A stretch of DNA of 64,000 nt from Hemileia vastatrix (GCA_030280995.1 JASXTE010000005.1:28998501-29062500), one strand, 5' to 3'; shown: positions 47,063 through 59,566, counted from the stretch's first letter. The notes: generated from the sequence alone by a model not told the origin. A program made the numbers and translations.

Positions 47063-47169
47063 TAACTCCAATACACTAGTAATATTAAAAAATTTACGGA
47101 ATTATGATATCCACATATATAAAATGAAAAATCTTGCTCTGATCAATATATTGACTTAGAAAGTTATAC

Positions 47170-47267
47170 TTCAATAAATTATTAATTTTTAAATTGTAGC
47201 ATTGTCCTGTATGCTTTCAGCAAGTACGAGACTTTGAAACAACTTAAAAATTAATAAATTAAAGGTA
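47170..47267. repeat. Constant-head hairpin 2
   Basis: The same 29-nt segment at 47203-47231 lies between inverted arms unrelated in sequence to those of the other copies (ATTAATTTTTAAATTGT and ACAACTTAAAAATTAAT). Confidence 0.75.
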
Positions 47268-47282
47268 AAGTACAAACAATCT

Positions 47283-47370
47283 AATTATTATTATGAAAAG
47301 CAAAACATTATCCTGTATGCTTTCAGCAAGTACGAGATGATGTTTTACTTTTCATATTAATAATATAATG
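47283..47370. repeat. Constant-head hairpin 3
   Basis: The same segment at 47309-47337 lies between inverted arms TATGAAAAGCAAAACAT and ATGTTTTACTTTTCATA, again different from the other two pairs. In all three copies the head can itself fold as TGCT-TTC-AGCA. Confidence 0.78.
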
Positions 47371-48491
47371 GTTGAGAAAGTATTAAAGAAATATAGAAAA
47401 ATGATAAGCAAAACATGAACTTACATGTCTATAAAATCTTATTCCATTTGTAGCTGATTGATCAAAATTAATTATAAAGTTTATTTTATAATCACTGTTT
47501 TAAAAAATAAATGGTTAGATAAATAAATTGAACATTTTTGATAAGGAATAAAGAAAATTAAATTGACAAACAAATAAAAAAACTTTAAGTTAACTGAAAA
47601 AGAATTTTTTTATAATGAATCAAAAGGGTACAGTAAAAGATACCATAAAAACAAGTTCAGAATTAGAATCATTAGATTAACTTGTCAAAAGTTTAAAAAA
47701 GTGTAACAAACCAAAATGATATGAAATGCAATAGCAAGAAAAATTTGCTTACCGGTAATCAGATAAGGTCAAGAAAATAGTACCAATAATTCAAAATGAT
47801 AAAGCAAAAATATGATTGATAATTTTTGAAAAAGGTAAGTGAGAAAGAGAAAGGAAAAATAAATTGGGTGGCAAACAGATGTATATATCATGAATTTTCA
47901 CTGATCACATTTTCAAAAAAATGCAGCTCTCCAAGTCATATGATAAACTTCATCTAAATTCCAAGAATGATGTTGCCAAGGCACTGTACACAGCATGATC
48001 ATTTTTTCCTATGCATATACTAATTCCAGCTAGAAATTACTTGGCTGCATGTTGTACAGATGCACATTTGTGGAACACTGAATTTCACATCTAAAAAAAA
48101 TTGACGCCACATAATTCTAGCTACCATGTTTCACCTAGCTAAAAAACATACACTCATCACATTTAAATTTACATTGCGCCAAAATTAATTTATTTTTGAA
48201 TTTTTTTAAAGGGAACTATAATGTGCACCACCTATTTCTAAAATATGAACCTCCGCACCATATTAAATTGGGAGACTTTTTATTATGCAATTTTCTTGCC
48301 GTGACCTTTTTCCTGATCTTACTTGGTTCAAAATATTGAAACATGGCCAATGTTGATGAAAGAAACATTTGATTTTGTTTCTATGTGTAACAATGGAAGG
48401 CTGTTTCTTACTGGCTGAAGAGTGTTGTATATTTTATTTGAACACATTTTTATTTTTTTATGTATTTTATTTAAAAAATTTACTTTTTATT

Positions 48492-49195
48492 GCAGCCAGA
48501 TTTATACTGGCTGCTTTTTAGAAACCTTAATTTATGACCCAAGCCTTTGAAATTGGCTTGGGTCCCTTACATTGCAATTCAGTACTTCCAGCCAGGTTTC
48601 CCCTGGCTGGAAGTGTCTCTTTCAAGCAATCGAAGTTGCTAAAAGCGACTTTGATTTCTTGCTGTAATGTTTGCCACCCTCCCAGCTAATTTACTAGGCT
48701 GGGAGGTGGCCAAAGCAGTGTGCAACGTGCGCTGCTGCTGCAAGTAACGCGCGTTGCACAATCGCTACCATATCTCATGCAGCTGATATCAAGTCAGCTG
48801 CATGAGATATGCGCGCTGCATGCAGCAGAAACGCGCGTTGCATGCAATGCGCATTACTTGCAGCAGCAATGCGTGTTGCATGTGCTGCATGCAGTGCATT
48901 GCACAGCCAGTTTTTTTCTGGCTGTGCAATGCACACAGAGAAACCAAAGTCCCTGCAAGGGACTTTGGTCTCTAAAATGGAAGCGACTTTCCCTACCAGG
49001 TGCAATCTGGTGGGAAAGTGAGAGAAACGTTAGACCGAAGTTGTTTGAAGGCAACTTCGGTCTTAAAAACATTAAAAATCATAAAAAAAAATGAGAAATG
49101 TAGAAAAAAAAAAAATTAAAAATTAAAATGTGAGTATAAGAAAAAAAATAAGTGCTAGTGATACCAAAAATCCAAGCCAATTTCATTTGGCTTGG
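48492..49195. repeat. Array of at least 12 sequence-unrelated hairpins
   Basis: Inverted repeats with 7-17 nt loops follow one another: 48492-48514, 48536-48564, 48585-48613, 48623-48661, 48673-48710, 48720-48759, 48769-48811 (18-bp perfect stem), about 48839-48882, 48894-48934 (17-bp perfect stem), 48937-48973, 48986-49019, 49032-49063 (12-bp perfect) and 49172-49195. Stems are GC-richer than anything around them. The sequences of the stems differ, although a few share AGCCAG or AAGCC. Reading frames of 70-124 codons across it on both strands are by-products. Could be a structured or small-RNA precursor transcript, or transposase-binding subterminal DNA. Confidence 0.88.
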
Positions 49196-52100
49196 TTATT
49201 TAATAATTATTTTTTAATACATTAAATTTAAAATTCAAACACCATAAAATATATGAATTTTTTTTATATGAATATTTTAATTTAATCTACCTCTTTCTCA
49301 TAATTATATTTATAATTTTGTTTTTTTAATTTTTGACATTTAAGTTTATTTTTTGGAAATACAAAATTAAATTTTCAACTAAATTTTTTAGTAAGGTAAA
49401 ATAAATTATAAATTTGACATTTTGTAATTGAATAATGAAAAAAAATTTAAATTTATTTAAAAAATATTTTTGTTAGAAGAATAAAAATATTTTAAGGGTA
49501 GAAATATGGTGCAAATTGTAAGTAAAAAAAATTATATTTTTTTTGTGAGTGGTTATTTCTATTTTTAAAAATATTTTTCAAAAAAATTCATTAAATACTG
49601 AATTAAATTACTTTAAAACTCAAATTTTTTGTAAAATAATTAAAAATGAAATAATAATATTGTTATATTTGATATAAAATTTGAATTGGTAATATTAATG
49701 TCTCTTTAAGTAAATTTGAAAATCATTTAAAAAGACCATGTTGATAAGTACTTCATTTTTGATATACAATGGTTATATATATATCTTATATATATTTCTT
49801 GAGTGTTATTTTTATATACATTCAATAAAATTTGTAATATAAAATGCCATTTAATAATTAATTAATATTCAACTTAGTTATAACAACTTCATATTTAATA
49901 CCAGCCACTAGTATTTACTTTTTAATTTAAAACTCCAATATAATATGAGAGTATCCTTATTTTGTCTGTATGTAATGAACAACAATAACAGACCATAAAT
50001 GAGTGGGTAATTAATTACAATAAATAGTTGAAGAATAACCTATAAGAAATGATAAGTTTATCAAAAAGAGTACATTAAAAAAATATACTTTTGAATTTTT
50101 TTTGATATGATTTGGGTAGTTAAATGAAAATTTAAATTATCAGACATCAAAATGGATAAAATCTAAAAGTGGTGTTTATATAATAAGCCTCATATAAAAA
50201 AAGGATAAAAAATCTACTATGTAACTAAATTATTAAATATTAAGGTATTATTAAAATTATTGAAAAACTTATTTTACAGTTATAATGAAATCTAAATGTG
50301 AAAATAATGGTGGGATAATAGTAAGACTATGTGGAAACACTTTAATTTATACATTACTTTCAACTATGTTCAGATAAAAAAATTGTTAAAATTGTATAAT
50401 AACATCTAGTTAATAGTGATGCAATTTTATTTAGATCAAGAATAAATTTTTCTGAAGAAAAACTAATTAAATTGAGATATGGCCATCTCCTTTCAAGAGA
50501 TAGAATAATAATAAAAAATTAAAAAATTATAATAAGTATTCTTAATCACCATTTTTGAAAAGTCTCTAGTAAAATTTATTATAATATATCATTCATTTAT
50601 TACATTATATGGAGTTTCATCTTGAAGTAGTGATGTGCAGCTTTGAACTTATGTTATGAAAAACAAAAAAGTTAAAAAATATATAGTTATACTAATGAAA
50701 AAGCCAAAAATAAAAATACTATTATAAATTAAAAAAATAAAACTACATAAATTTTATTCTGCTCTAATGATGAAAGGGTACTATGTATGAATTTCCACAT
50801 GTTAAATCCAAACCTGCTTTAAGGCTAGCTTACAGGTAGAGCTATTAAGTTTTCTTAAATTCTAAAAATAACTTATGCATTTTACTAATTATTTTTTTCT
50901 TGTTTTCTTTCCAAAGTTGTTAGAGTTGCTTAATTAATACTGTTATCTTGATTGTAAGATATATAATTTTTTTTGAATACATGATTTATTGTTTCAAAAA
51001 TAATATTATAAATTTAAATCATTTATTTTATTTTCTAAAGCTTCATTGTCAAAGACATAACTCCATTTTCTATTACTTAACAAATATATAAAATGTGATA
51101 GTAAAATTTGAGGAATTTTCTTTTTGAGAGGGTCAAACTATATTGTGAAGATTTTTATCTAGAAATTCTTGTACTCTAAAACCAAATAATTTTCTCCCTT
51201 AAGTAAGCCACTTCAAAAATATGAGAATATAAACAAGAATATTAACTTATCTTATTTTTATTTTCTTTACTGAAAGTTTTAGTTCAATCCCTTTTTTTAT
51301 ATGACATTAGTATAAAAACATGGTTAAATGCTACTATATAATTAATTTTTATTATATATATATATATATATGAAATATTTAGAAGGTCATCCTTTTTTAT
51401 TTACTTGAATAAATGGCTCAATTATAATACCCAACACTTATTAATGTTTCCCAAACTCAATAACAAATTTCTCATATGAAATATTAGCTTCTAATATAAG
51501 AAGTTTATCTATAGATGATATTCAACATGTGATTTTCCTTTTTGATTCAGCTAAAATTAAACAAAAGGAGAAATCATGCATATGTGTATAAATGGTAACC
51601 ATATGTTACTTAGAGGATTGTGAAATTCACTCATCAGAATGGTTTAAGTATTAAAATAAATTGAGGTCATTATTTTCTAGTATTTGAAACTAATTAGTAA
51701 ATTATTCTAAAAATATATTTTAATGTGTATCATGTTTAAAAAGTTGGAAATATGATTTTTGAAAATTGTGAGTTTCTTATGAGATACCAAGCTTTAGTTT
51801 ACATTGTTTCAAGTAGAATAGAATTTTAGTATTAGAAATTGAAAGTAATGTTCCATTATAAGATTTTAACTGTGTTCTACCTATAGAATGATTACATAAC
51901 ATTAAACATTATTTAAATCAAAAAGGTTTAAAAGATATTTAGAATTTTACCAAATTTCACCATTTATTAATCTTTGATTTGAAAAAAAACTATGATGTAC
52001 ACTCACTAGAAATAAGCAATCCCAATTTTAACATAATTTATCAATCCAAAAATAATGAGTCAATTAACATGAAAATATATATTATTTCAAAACCAAATCT

Positions 52101-52894
52101 CTAGATTTAAAATATGATGCTTTAATGAAAAATTATTACAAAACTTTAATGCAATGAAGTCTCTTAAAAAATTCAAAAATAGAATATCAAAACAAGTAAT
52201 TTCTGCAAAAAAAACTACTAACTATTGTAGATAAAGCATAAAAATAAGTCGTATTTTTTAAAAAAATGATCTAACAATATTTATTTTTGTTAAAAAAATC
52301 AAAACATTGTTAAGTTTGCTTGTTATAATAATGTTAAAATCCACTAAACATTATCTAAAGGTGGTAAAATATGTTAAAAATATGTTAAATTTTGTGAGAT
52401 AAAAATCAACAATTTTGTATCATTTCCTGTTGTGCTATGACTTTATTCCACCCTTTTTATCTGATTCTTCCAGTATTACTTTGCTATGATCACTAGTTTT
52501 CAAGTTAAAATTTACAAATGTTCATTATACTTGATAATATGAAAAATAACTAAAACTTTTATAACTACAAAATAAGATTTTGTAACTCCTTCTTTCAATC
52601 AATATTTGAAGAAATTTTTAGTTTATTTGAGTAATGATTTTAAGAATAACAAAAAATTTAAAATTCACAAGGAATTATTTCCAGAGACTATAATTATTTA
52701 CTTGTGTAATGCATGAGCTACTTATCAATGATGTAAAACATCAGAAAAGTAAGTTATAGTTATAAATCTACAGATTACACTGTTTCTGGTATATATATCT
52801 TCAATAAATCTTTTAAACTTATCTTAGCCTACATACCACACAATAGAAAATCATTATATTAAAAAAGGAAAAAATTCTATGATAATATCATAAA
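49196..52894. other. Long AT-rich right-arm DNA, no gene
   Basis: About 80% A+T, no frame above noise. A (TA)n run occurs at about 51353-51371. May be filler or a degenerated segment of the element. Confidence 0.55.
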
Positions 52895-53082
52895 GAATGA
52901 TAACCATGGATTAATATTCCATAAAAATGGTTAATAATATTTTAAGAGAACCTAAATCAGTATTCTTTCATCAAAATATATCCTTTTTTTCTTTGTAATT
53001 TATTCCAAACAAATTTTTTGAAAGTTGAATCTATATATCTAATGCCAAAACCACTATTAAGTTCCCTCTTAGACTTTTTAAG

Positions 53083-53121
<39 letters not shown>

Positions 53122-55062
53122 TATCAAAAATTGAAATAAAGAATAAAAACATAATTTTATTTACCTTTAATTATTTAAATATAGAGTATTTTCAGAATGC
53201 ATTGTGGTTACTTGTGAAGGTTAGAAGATTTGAAGTTGGATTTATGAGTTTTTAGAAGGTCAAATATTGTAAAATTCTTTCATAAATATTTATTTCATAG
53301 TTTCAAATGTTGAAATCTACAAACTAATGGGATTTAAAATTATATTGAGATTTAAAATCTGTTTTCTACTCAAGTAAAATAAAATAAAATGATGATATCA
53401 AAATTGAAATTAAGTTTAAACTTCTGATATGCTCTATCTTCAATTTTATTGATAGTGCATCAAAAATTTAATAATATTTTTTTCCTTCATCACTTTTTAC
53501 ATAAAAGATAGTTTTATCATTTTATGAATTAAAGATTGCTTATATAAATTTAACATCTATGTCAACTGTTTATGACTATTAATCTATATAATAAATTTTT
53601 TAGAAGAAAAAATAACATCAGTATATACTGACTTTGAAATTATTTAATTTAAAATAGTTTACAGGTAGATAATGAAGGGTGATTTCATTTTTGAATATGA
53701 ATTATAGAAGTCTTATTTTGTCAATTTTAATTCTTTTTGAGCTCAAATGTATCCACCGCAACTTATGTAAGAATAAAAATTATTTTTATTGAAATTTACA
53801 TGAGAAAGTATGCCTATTATTCAAAATCAAACTTGCTCTAATGGTGTTTTTCAATCATTATTTCCATTCATAACAATAAAAAACATTTCAATTTGCTGAT
53901 GTTTTAGTTTTTGATATCCCCAAGTTTATATCTCAGGTGTACTATTCACAAAATTATTAAAAATATAATTTTCGAAATACATGATAAACTTGAAAGTGAG
54001 GGGGCATTAAATTTTTAAAAATGAATTCTAAATTCAGGATGGATAGTATTTTTTCTATTTTCACAAATGAACAATTTTTCGTTTCAATTAATCCAGAAAG
54101 AAAATTTTGTTGTAAGCATATTATATTATATTTATTATGATTTTAAATACTATATTTTCAAGATTTGTGTTTAATATTTCCTGTGAAAGTTAATGTTAAT
54201 GTGAATTTAAAGTAAGCTTGAAGAAATTTAATCAATAGGCATATTGGATATTTAAAATAATATTTTGCTCCAATCTTGAATCATCCTGGGCTAAAAAATA
54301 TCCCAAATAAGGTTTTTGTGGGTCAATTTGGATTTAAGTAGGATTAAGTGAGGTTTAATAAAGGACAGATAAAAGGCTAAATTCATTACTAGTGACTTTT
54401 TTCTCAAAATAGTTATAAAATATGTATCATTCTGGAATCAAGCTTCAATAAAGTTGAATTGAAACAGAGATAATTTCTAGCAGCACAACACCATATTTAC
54501 AAAGGTGTAAAATACCTCAAATATTACTCATAATATAGGAAGGCAAGGAATCTACAAAATTCACATTTCAAACGAGGATTTATATTTTGAATTTGAAATT
54601 GAGAAATGGAATATTATTTTCCAATTTAAATATGTATTAGTCATTTTACCAAAAGTTTTCAGTAATCAGATTGAATTTTGATGGTATTTTGTTGTAGATT
54701 AATCATTTTGATGAGCCATTTACTCAAAATTACTGGTTTCGTTTCTAATATTCCATGTGAAATTCATTACGAACCTTTTTGAAAGTGAATAGTTGACATA
54801 TTGGATATGCAAAAGCTTATGTTAGATCAAAGTGAGATCAAAGGGAGTTCAACTGATGATCAAATTAGGATTTTACAAGATCAAACGGTGATCAATGTAG
54901 GTTCATCTTGAGCTCAATTTGTGACAAATCTCTGACTAAATGTAAGGCCAAACAATTTCCTACATGGTGATGATGTGTGCATAATTCAAGCATAGATTTG
55001 TGGCTCAACGGAGTTCAAGCAAGGGGTATTGCTAGCAATACCCCCCCATTTTTTCTGTGGTG
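52895..55062 (+). repeat. Right-end segment shared with X4 (inverted) and X1
   Basis: 2168 bp matching 61833-64000 in inverted orientation with no net length change, and its last 1.3 kb also matching the X1 blocks. Includes a (TA)n run at about 53088-53118. No coding region. It defines the family right end. Confidence 0.92.
55023..55062 (-). repeat. Right terminal inverted repeat of the giant element
   Basis: Palindrome at 55023-55044, then C run, ATTTTTT and CTGTGGTG. It is essentially identical to the ends at 61833-61872 (inverted) and similar to 20170-20208. Confidence 0.88.
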
Positions 55063-55065
55063 ATA
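55063..55065. repeat. Target site duplication of the giant element, right (ATA)
   Basis: Matches 26602-26604. Confidence 0.88.
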
Positions 55066-55477
55066 TCCTATGGTAAAGAGATTATCTAAACGTCTTACAG
55101 CAAAACCATTTCCATTTGAACCAAAGAAACATAGTGGGACAGCAAGCTGAAAGGCAGGATCACACTGTTTTCTATGGGAATTTTTATGGAAGATAGGATG
55201 ATTGATGATGAGTTGAGAAAGTTTAAAAAATAATTGGGAGAAGTTGAAATATTTGAGTGAAGTTCAGTTGATTAATGTTGAGTATGGAGTGGAGATCATA
55301 TTTGGGATCATGATAAATATTTGGCCCCCTTAGGATGATGTAACCCTTTTTGGAAAGATAAGACATATCAGCTAAATTTTCTTCTAAACCAGAGTCAAAA
55401 TCAGAGTCAGCAGCTAAAACTAAAGTGATACTATTCATATCTGTGTGAAGTTGCTTCCTAGTAGAGAGGTGCTTCAT
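55063..55477 (-). pseudogene. PIF/Harbinger DDE transposase, N-terminal half
   Basis: ATG at 55477 begins MKHLSTRKQLHTDMNSITLV, then DSDFDSGLEENLADM, SILNINQLNFTQIFQL, a frameshift near 55225, then IINHPIFHKNSHRKQC, FQLAV, GSNGNGFAVRRLDNLFTIGY at the junction. These are the N-terminal hallmarks of fungal Harbinger transposases. The sequence stops at the giant element and resumes at 26601 with GT..LYTK on the same strand. Confidence 0.85.
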
Positions 55478-55736
55478 TATTTTCAGTAGAAAAGGTTTTC
55501 AGCAGAAGGTTTAGGTGATGAGTGGGAAGTGGGAAGTGTGAATTCTCCACCAAATCAGCAGATGGGGTGTGTAGATAAAAAAAATGTTATGTGTTTGCCA
55601 CCAAAATTAAGTATAATAGAGTGAAGATACACATAAGGATGAGAAAAAATGTTATGAATTTGCCACCAAAATTAAGTATCATAGAGTGAGGAAAGACTTA
55701 AGGATTGCATCAGAAATTATAGGTCATGTGAATTTC

Positions 55737-55934
55737 TTAAAAATTTATCATGGATATGATGAGTTTTAGATCAGGAATTAGGAATGTTATCAGGGTATAA
55801 GAGGCAGGATAATGCATTATCATGTATTCCTTATCCACTAGCCCTGGAGCTAGTGGATAAGAGTCTTCTGTAATTAATAATGTCTGATCCTGGGAAAAAA
55901 AATTACTGATCCCTAATTGAAAACCCCTGAACAT
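55737..55934 (-). pseudogene. Possible second Harbinger DDE fragment
   Basis: A 65-codon piece with SQDQTLLITEDSYPLAPGL resembles the transposase segment around the YLLxDSxYPL motif that precedes the catalytic Glu. It lies upstream of the N-terminal half of the first DDE gene in the same orientation, so it must come from another copy. It contains a 13-bp perfect inverted repeat (55830-55842 with 55849-55861). Confidence 0.45.
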
Positions 55935-56739
55935 TGATACCCCCTAATAAAGCTTTTAAAAAGTATAAATTTTTTCATGGATTAACTTAGCTTGAACCAC
56001 ACTTGGAAACAGGATTTCATTTAGAGTTCAATCTAAGTTCCACCAAAAACATGCTAAATAATTTTTTTGAAAATGTATATAGTCCTTGCAATGAAAAAAT
56101 TAGTAAAATAAATCACTCAAAAATTTATTTCTGTTACTGAATAGATTATTTTAAATGTATTGAGACAGATAAATTTTTAAAATTTCTTAATTTTTCAGTT
56201 ATTAAATTCACTTATCCAGTTATATATGGTAATCACAAAACAAGAAATCAAGCTAAATGGTTGTATATGTAGATAAATCTTTTATTTAACCTTTATTTGA
56301 GTTATTTAATTTAATTCAAAGTAATTTTTAATCTAACCAACATATTTTGAAACTACATTTTAAAAAAAATACAATAAACTCATAAATTACATAAGTTCAA
56401 TAGTTTAAAGTTTCTTTAGATGTTTTGTTTTAGTTTTCAAATTTCTTCTGCAAATTTCCTATAATATTATTTATTTATATCATGTATAGCTATCAGAAGC
56501 ATACTGTGAATTCTTGTATAAAAAATCAAAAATTTATTTTATGACCAATTATTAACTATATTACTTTCTTAGTCTTAAAGTGCATAGTAAATCAGAAATA
56601 TAAAATAATTATGTTAAAACTATAATTTTAAGCTCAAAAATATCAACAAAAAAATAATCAATCATTTTTAATATTTGCAGAATAGAGCTTTGGATCAAGG
56701 GGATGGACTCTGATGTTCTCTCAAAAAATAGAGTTCACT
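55935..56739. other. AT-rich non-coding stretch
   Basis: Nothing recognised. Confidence 0.5.
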
Positions 56740-57440
56740 CTCAATTTTTGCTACCTTAATGGACAACCTCTCAATCTCTCCACACAACTCTTTCTGCTTT
56801 GTCATTTCTGTTAATTCTATTACCATCCCCCTTTATTGCCCTCCTTATACATTTGCTACACTCTCTAGGCTTCAAAATACAAATTTAAGCTCTCCTCACT
56901 ACTCCCCTCCACTCTATTTTCACTTTTAACACAGCTCCACCCCTTTTTCTACCATCCTCATCCCTTTTCACTCCTTTCTTGCCTCTCCCTACCCTACCCC
57001 ACTCCTTTCAACCTCACCCTATCTATTTTTGACTTAACTCCACCCCACTCCATTTACAATTTATTACAATTATTTTGCTTCCAAACCCCTATTTTCACTC
57101 TTCACCCCAGAAATTCCCCACCCCACCCCAATCCACCCTTTCAATTTTCATTCCATCCCTATGGCTTTTCAAATCACCCCCTTTTCTGCCTATAGAGTAA
57201 AAGGGGCTAGAAGGAGAGCAAAAGGAGTTATATTTAGAAAGTTGGGTTGGAAAGTGGTGGAGAGGGGGTTAAATAGGGTGTTTAGGGGAGCAAAATAAGT
57301 GAGAAGGGGTGTAATGGGATGATTAGAGGTGGAGAATGGGGAGTAAGGGCTTAGTATGGGAGAGTTCTTGGTAGACTTAAATAAGATGTAAGAGGTAAAA
57401 CATTTAAGATGGAAGAAGAATTAGATGTGAAATTTAAGGG
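56740..57440. repeat. Second pyrimidine-then-purine tract
   Basis: 56740-57180 is C/T-rich with repeated CACTCC, CCACCCC and CTCACC-like words; 57195-57440 is G/A-rich. It has the same compositional switch and orientation as 24610-25345, within the same kind of Harbinger debris, with little base-by-base similarity. Confidence 0.7.
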
Positions 57441-58339
57441 AGAAAATTACTTGTAAGACCCATTTTGAAACAATATAAGCACAAAAATTATATAATATAT
57501 TATGAGACTTACAAATCAAAATGGCATGAAACATCCCAAAAAAAACTTAAAAATATTTTCCAATACTTATTGACCATAGATTATATTCTCATAAGAATTG
57601 TATTCTTTATTCTTTTGATATAATGGAGATTATTATAAGTTATATTTTCAATAGAATAGGGCCCATATCCTGTTTTAACTTTTATAAATATGGGATGTAA
57701 ACCAATCTTAAAAATTGTTCCATTGACTAAATTTAATTTCAAATTATTTTAAAGGGTTTTTCAACTTCCAAAATTGTTTTGAAAGTGGATAAATAACTAA
57801 TAATATTGATTGATATAATGAGAAAAGGCTTTCATTTCTCAATTTTTTAGTGATGAAATTTGATGAAATATAGAAATTCAATAAATATATTTTAATGAAC
57901 AATTTTTAGTATATTGGATGTTTTATCTATGTATTCAAAGGGTGAATATCTTATAAGTTTTTGTGAAATCTCTTATGATTCTAAATTATATGAGAGTTTT
58001 ATTAGATTCAAAAATGAAAAAACTGTATATTTTTTCAAAATCTTATGAAGCCGCAAGGCTAGATTGACAATGGAGCTCATTTTTTTATTCCTTCAACAAA
58101 TCATCTAATTCAAGTATAATATTCTTTGAACCATTAATTAGATGTGTTTCAATGAAGGTTCAAATTATTTTCAAGGTGTTTTCAAATTGAATTCACTATT
58201 TCTTCATAATTTTTTCATCACTGCCTTAATGTGTGCTCAGATAGATATAAATTAGGTTTAAATGTTATGGAATTTCTAGAGAGTCTGCTCCCCATATTTC
58301 ATGGTGAATAAAACATTTTGTTTTCTATTCAATTTTCTC
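57441..58339. other. AT-rich non-coding stretch
   Basis: No gene seen before the partner-like fragment. Confidence 0.5.
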
Positions 58340-58665
58340 AGAAAAATTCTCTATTGCAAAAAATACCCTTTACTTAGAGAAGATAAAGTTTGATCATATG
58401 CTAATGAAAGATCAGTGGGCCTTAGATTTGGAGGAAAATTTTTTTTGCTTCAATCAAACTTTGAAAAGGCTAAATTTGAGGCAGAGGAGATGTAAAGAGC
58501 TCACATTTTTTTGGAGAGAACAAAAAACCATGAATTCCAAAGAGAAATGTCTAGTGGTGAATTGGAAAAACAAGAAATCTTTAAAAAAAAATTCATTGCA
58601 GAATATATAAAAAATTGCCAAGCTTATGAGGACATTAAAAAATGCTTGACTTTTTCAATTGATTA
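58340..58665 (+). pseudogene. Second Harbinger partner, C-terminal fragment
   Basis: Reads KDQWALDLEENFF, then a highly charged segment and, after a frame change, FIAEYIKNCQAYEDIKKCLT near a stop. This parallels WEQDLEEKLFEL and FLRDFVKANKSIEEIERLMK at the end of the partner at 21884-23240. Only the last coiled-coil exon is recognisable. Confidence 0.6.
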
Positions 58666-59566
58666 ATTTTTTCTGGTAAAATACATTTTTTATTTCTTTT
58701 TGGTTATAATTCCTTATATGCTGACTTCTCAAAGGTCTTCAGTATAGATGATATTTTTTTGGTAAAAATTTTAAATACTCATAAAATTTTTTATCGTTAC
58801 ATTCAATTCAATAAATTTGCTTTTCTAAATACAGCTAAGAGCTTATAACTCTATATCTGTTTTGAAAACTTGGAAATGCTTACTCTTGAATTTTATTGAA
58901 GAAAGGGGTGGGTATCACCAAATATTTCTAAGCCATCAATTTCACATGTCAGATTTGATAATATGGCAATACTCTCCCCTGAATTTTATTGAAGTAAGGG
59001 GTGCAAGTCACCAAAACTTAATATAATTACATAAATTAATTAATTAATAAATAGTATATATTAAAACTATTGGTTTTAAATCAATTAACATCCCTCATGC
59101 CAAAATGCAGATCAAGTCTATAGACTATGTTTGGGACTTTCCATGAGTATAGGCTATGGGCGCCCCTTAATTAAATTAATGTAGTGATGATTACCTGTTA
59201 TAAAACACAATGCCATTGGCCAATTAATTTAGTTTAGTAAATTGGAATATCAGATTTATTTATTAAAAATTTATTAAAGAATAATAAATATTTGGTGACT
59301 CTACAAATCCCCATACTTTTTTGATCTACCTAAAGTTTTACTCAATTTTTTACCTTTTACTTCTTTCTTTACCTTTTTTCTCCTTTGGATTTTATTTTGA
59401 ATTATTTGGAAGGAGAATTCAAAATGAGTCAAGTTGTGACAAGATATAAAATCTGGATGAGCTTTTGTTGTTTGATGATTATTATGAGAAGAGCTCCTAA
59501 CTGATTCAATAATTCTATTTCCTAATTTAAAATAAATTATTCACCTATGATCTGGGAAATATAAAC
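58666..59566. other. Non-coding Harbinger interior
   Basis: Includes GGGGTGGGTATCACCA (58905-58920) and ATGGCAATACTCTCCCC (58963-58980), which correspond to the block at 23690-23800 after the first partner gene. No gene. Confidence 0.55.

Larger units (their letters stand above)
46736..48491. other. AT-rich region upstream of the Tet-like gene
   Basis: No gene. It holds the three constant-head hairpins (listed separately) and is presumably the promoter and 5' region of the minus-strand dioxygenase gene. Confidence 0.6.
26605..55062 (+). mobile_element. Giant 28.46-kb CACTA-like DNA transposon with gene cargo
   Basis: Starts CACCACAG (26605) and ends CTGTGGTG (55062), with ATA on both outer sides (26602-26604, 55063-55065). 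About 40 bp at each end form terminal inverted repeats that include a G run and a 22-bp perfect palindrome. The host DNA on the two sides is the two halves of one Harbinger DDE gene. Right-end copies recur at 20208 and 61833, which proves the boundary is that of a mobile unit. A terminal CAC and a 3-bp duplication are typical of the CACTA/EnSpm superfamily, and a Tnp2-type transposase is inside. Cargo: SNF2 ATPase, two paralogous unknown genes, an unknown multi-exon gene and a Tet-like dioxygenase. Most genes are damaged, so the copy is probably no longer autonomous. Confidence 0.88.

Noticed and set aside
46968..47370. Known self-cleaving ribozyme (hammerhead, twister, HDV-like) for the constant-head hairpins
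   Set aside because: Conserved core motifs of these classes, such as CUGAUGA plus GAAA for hammerhead, were not found on either strand.
48720..49094. Open frames of 70-124 codons across the hairpin array
   Set aside because: Overlapping frames on both strands arise from the inverted repeats; composition is biased and there is no recognisable domain.
48492..49195. CRISPR array
   Set aside because: No repeated unit or regular spacing; each stem has its own sequence, and the genome is eukaryotic.
53088..53118. (TA)n run as a telomere or centromere signal
   Set aside because: It is a short microsatellite shared with X4, with no telomeric repeat nearby.
26605..55062. Starship or Maverick/Polinton identity for the giant element
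   Set aside because: No tyrosine recombinase with DUF3435, no protein-primed polymerase, no packaging ATPase or capsid gene was seen. The 3-bp duplication, CAC end and Tnp2 protein favour CACTA.
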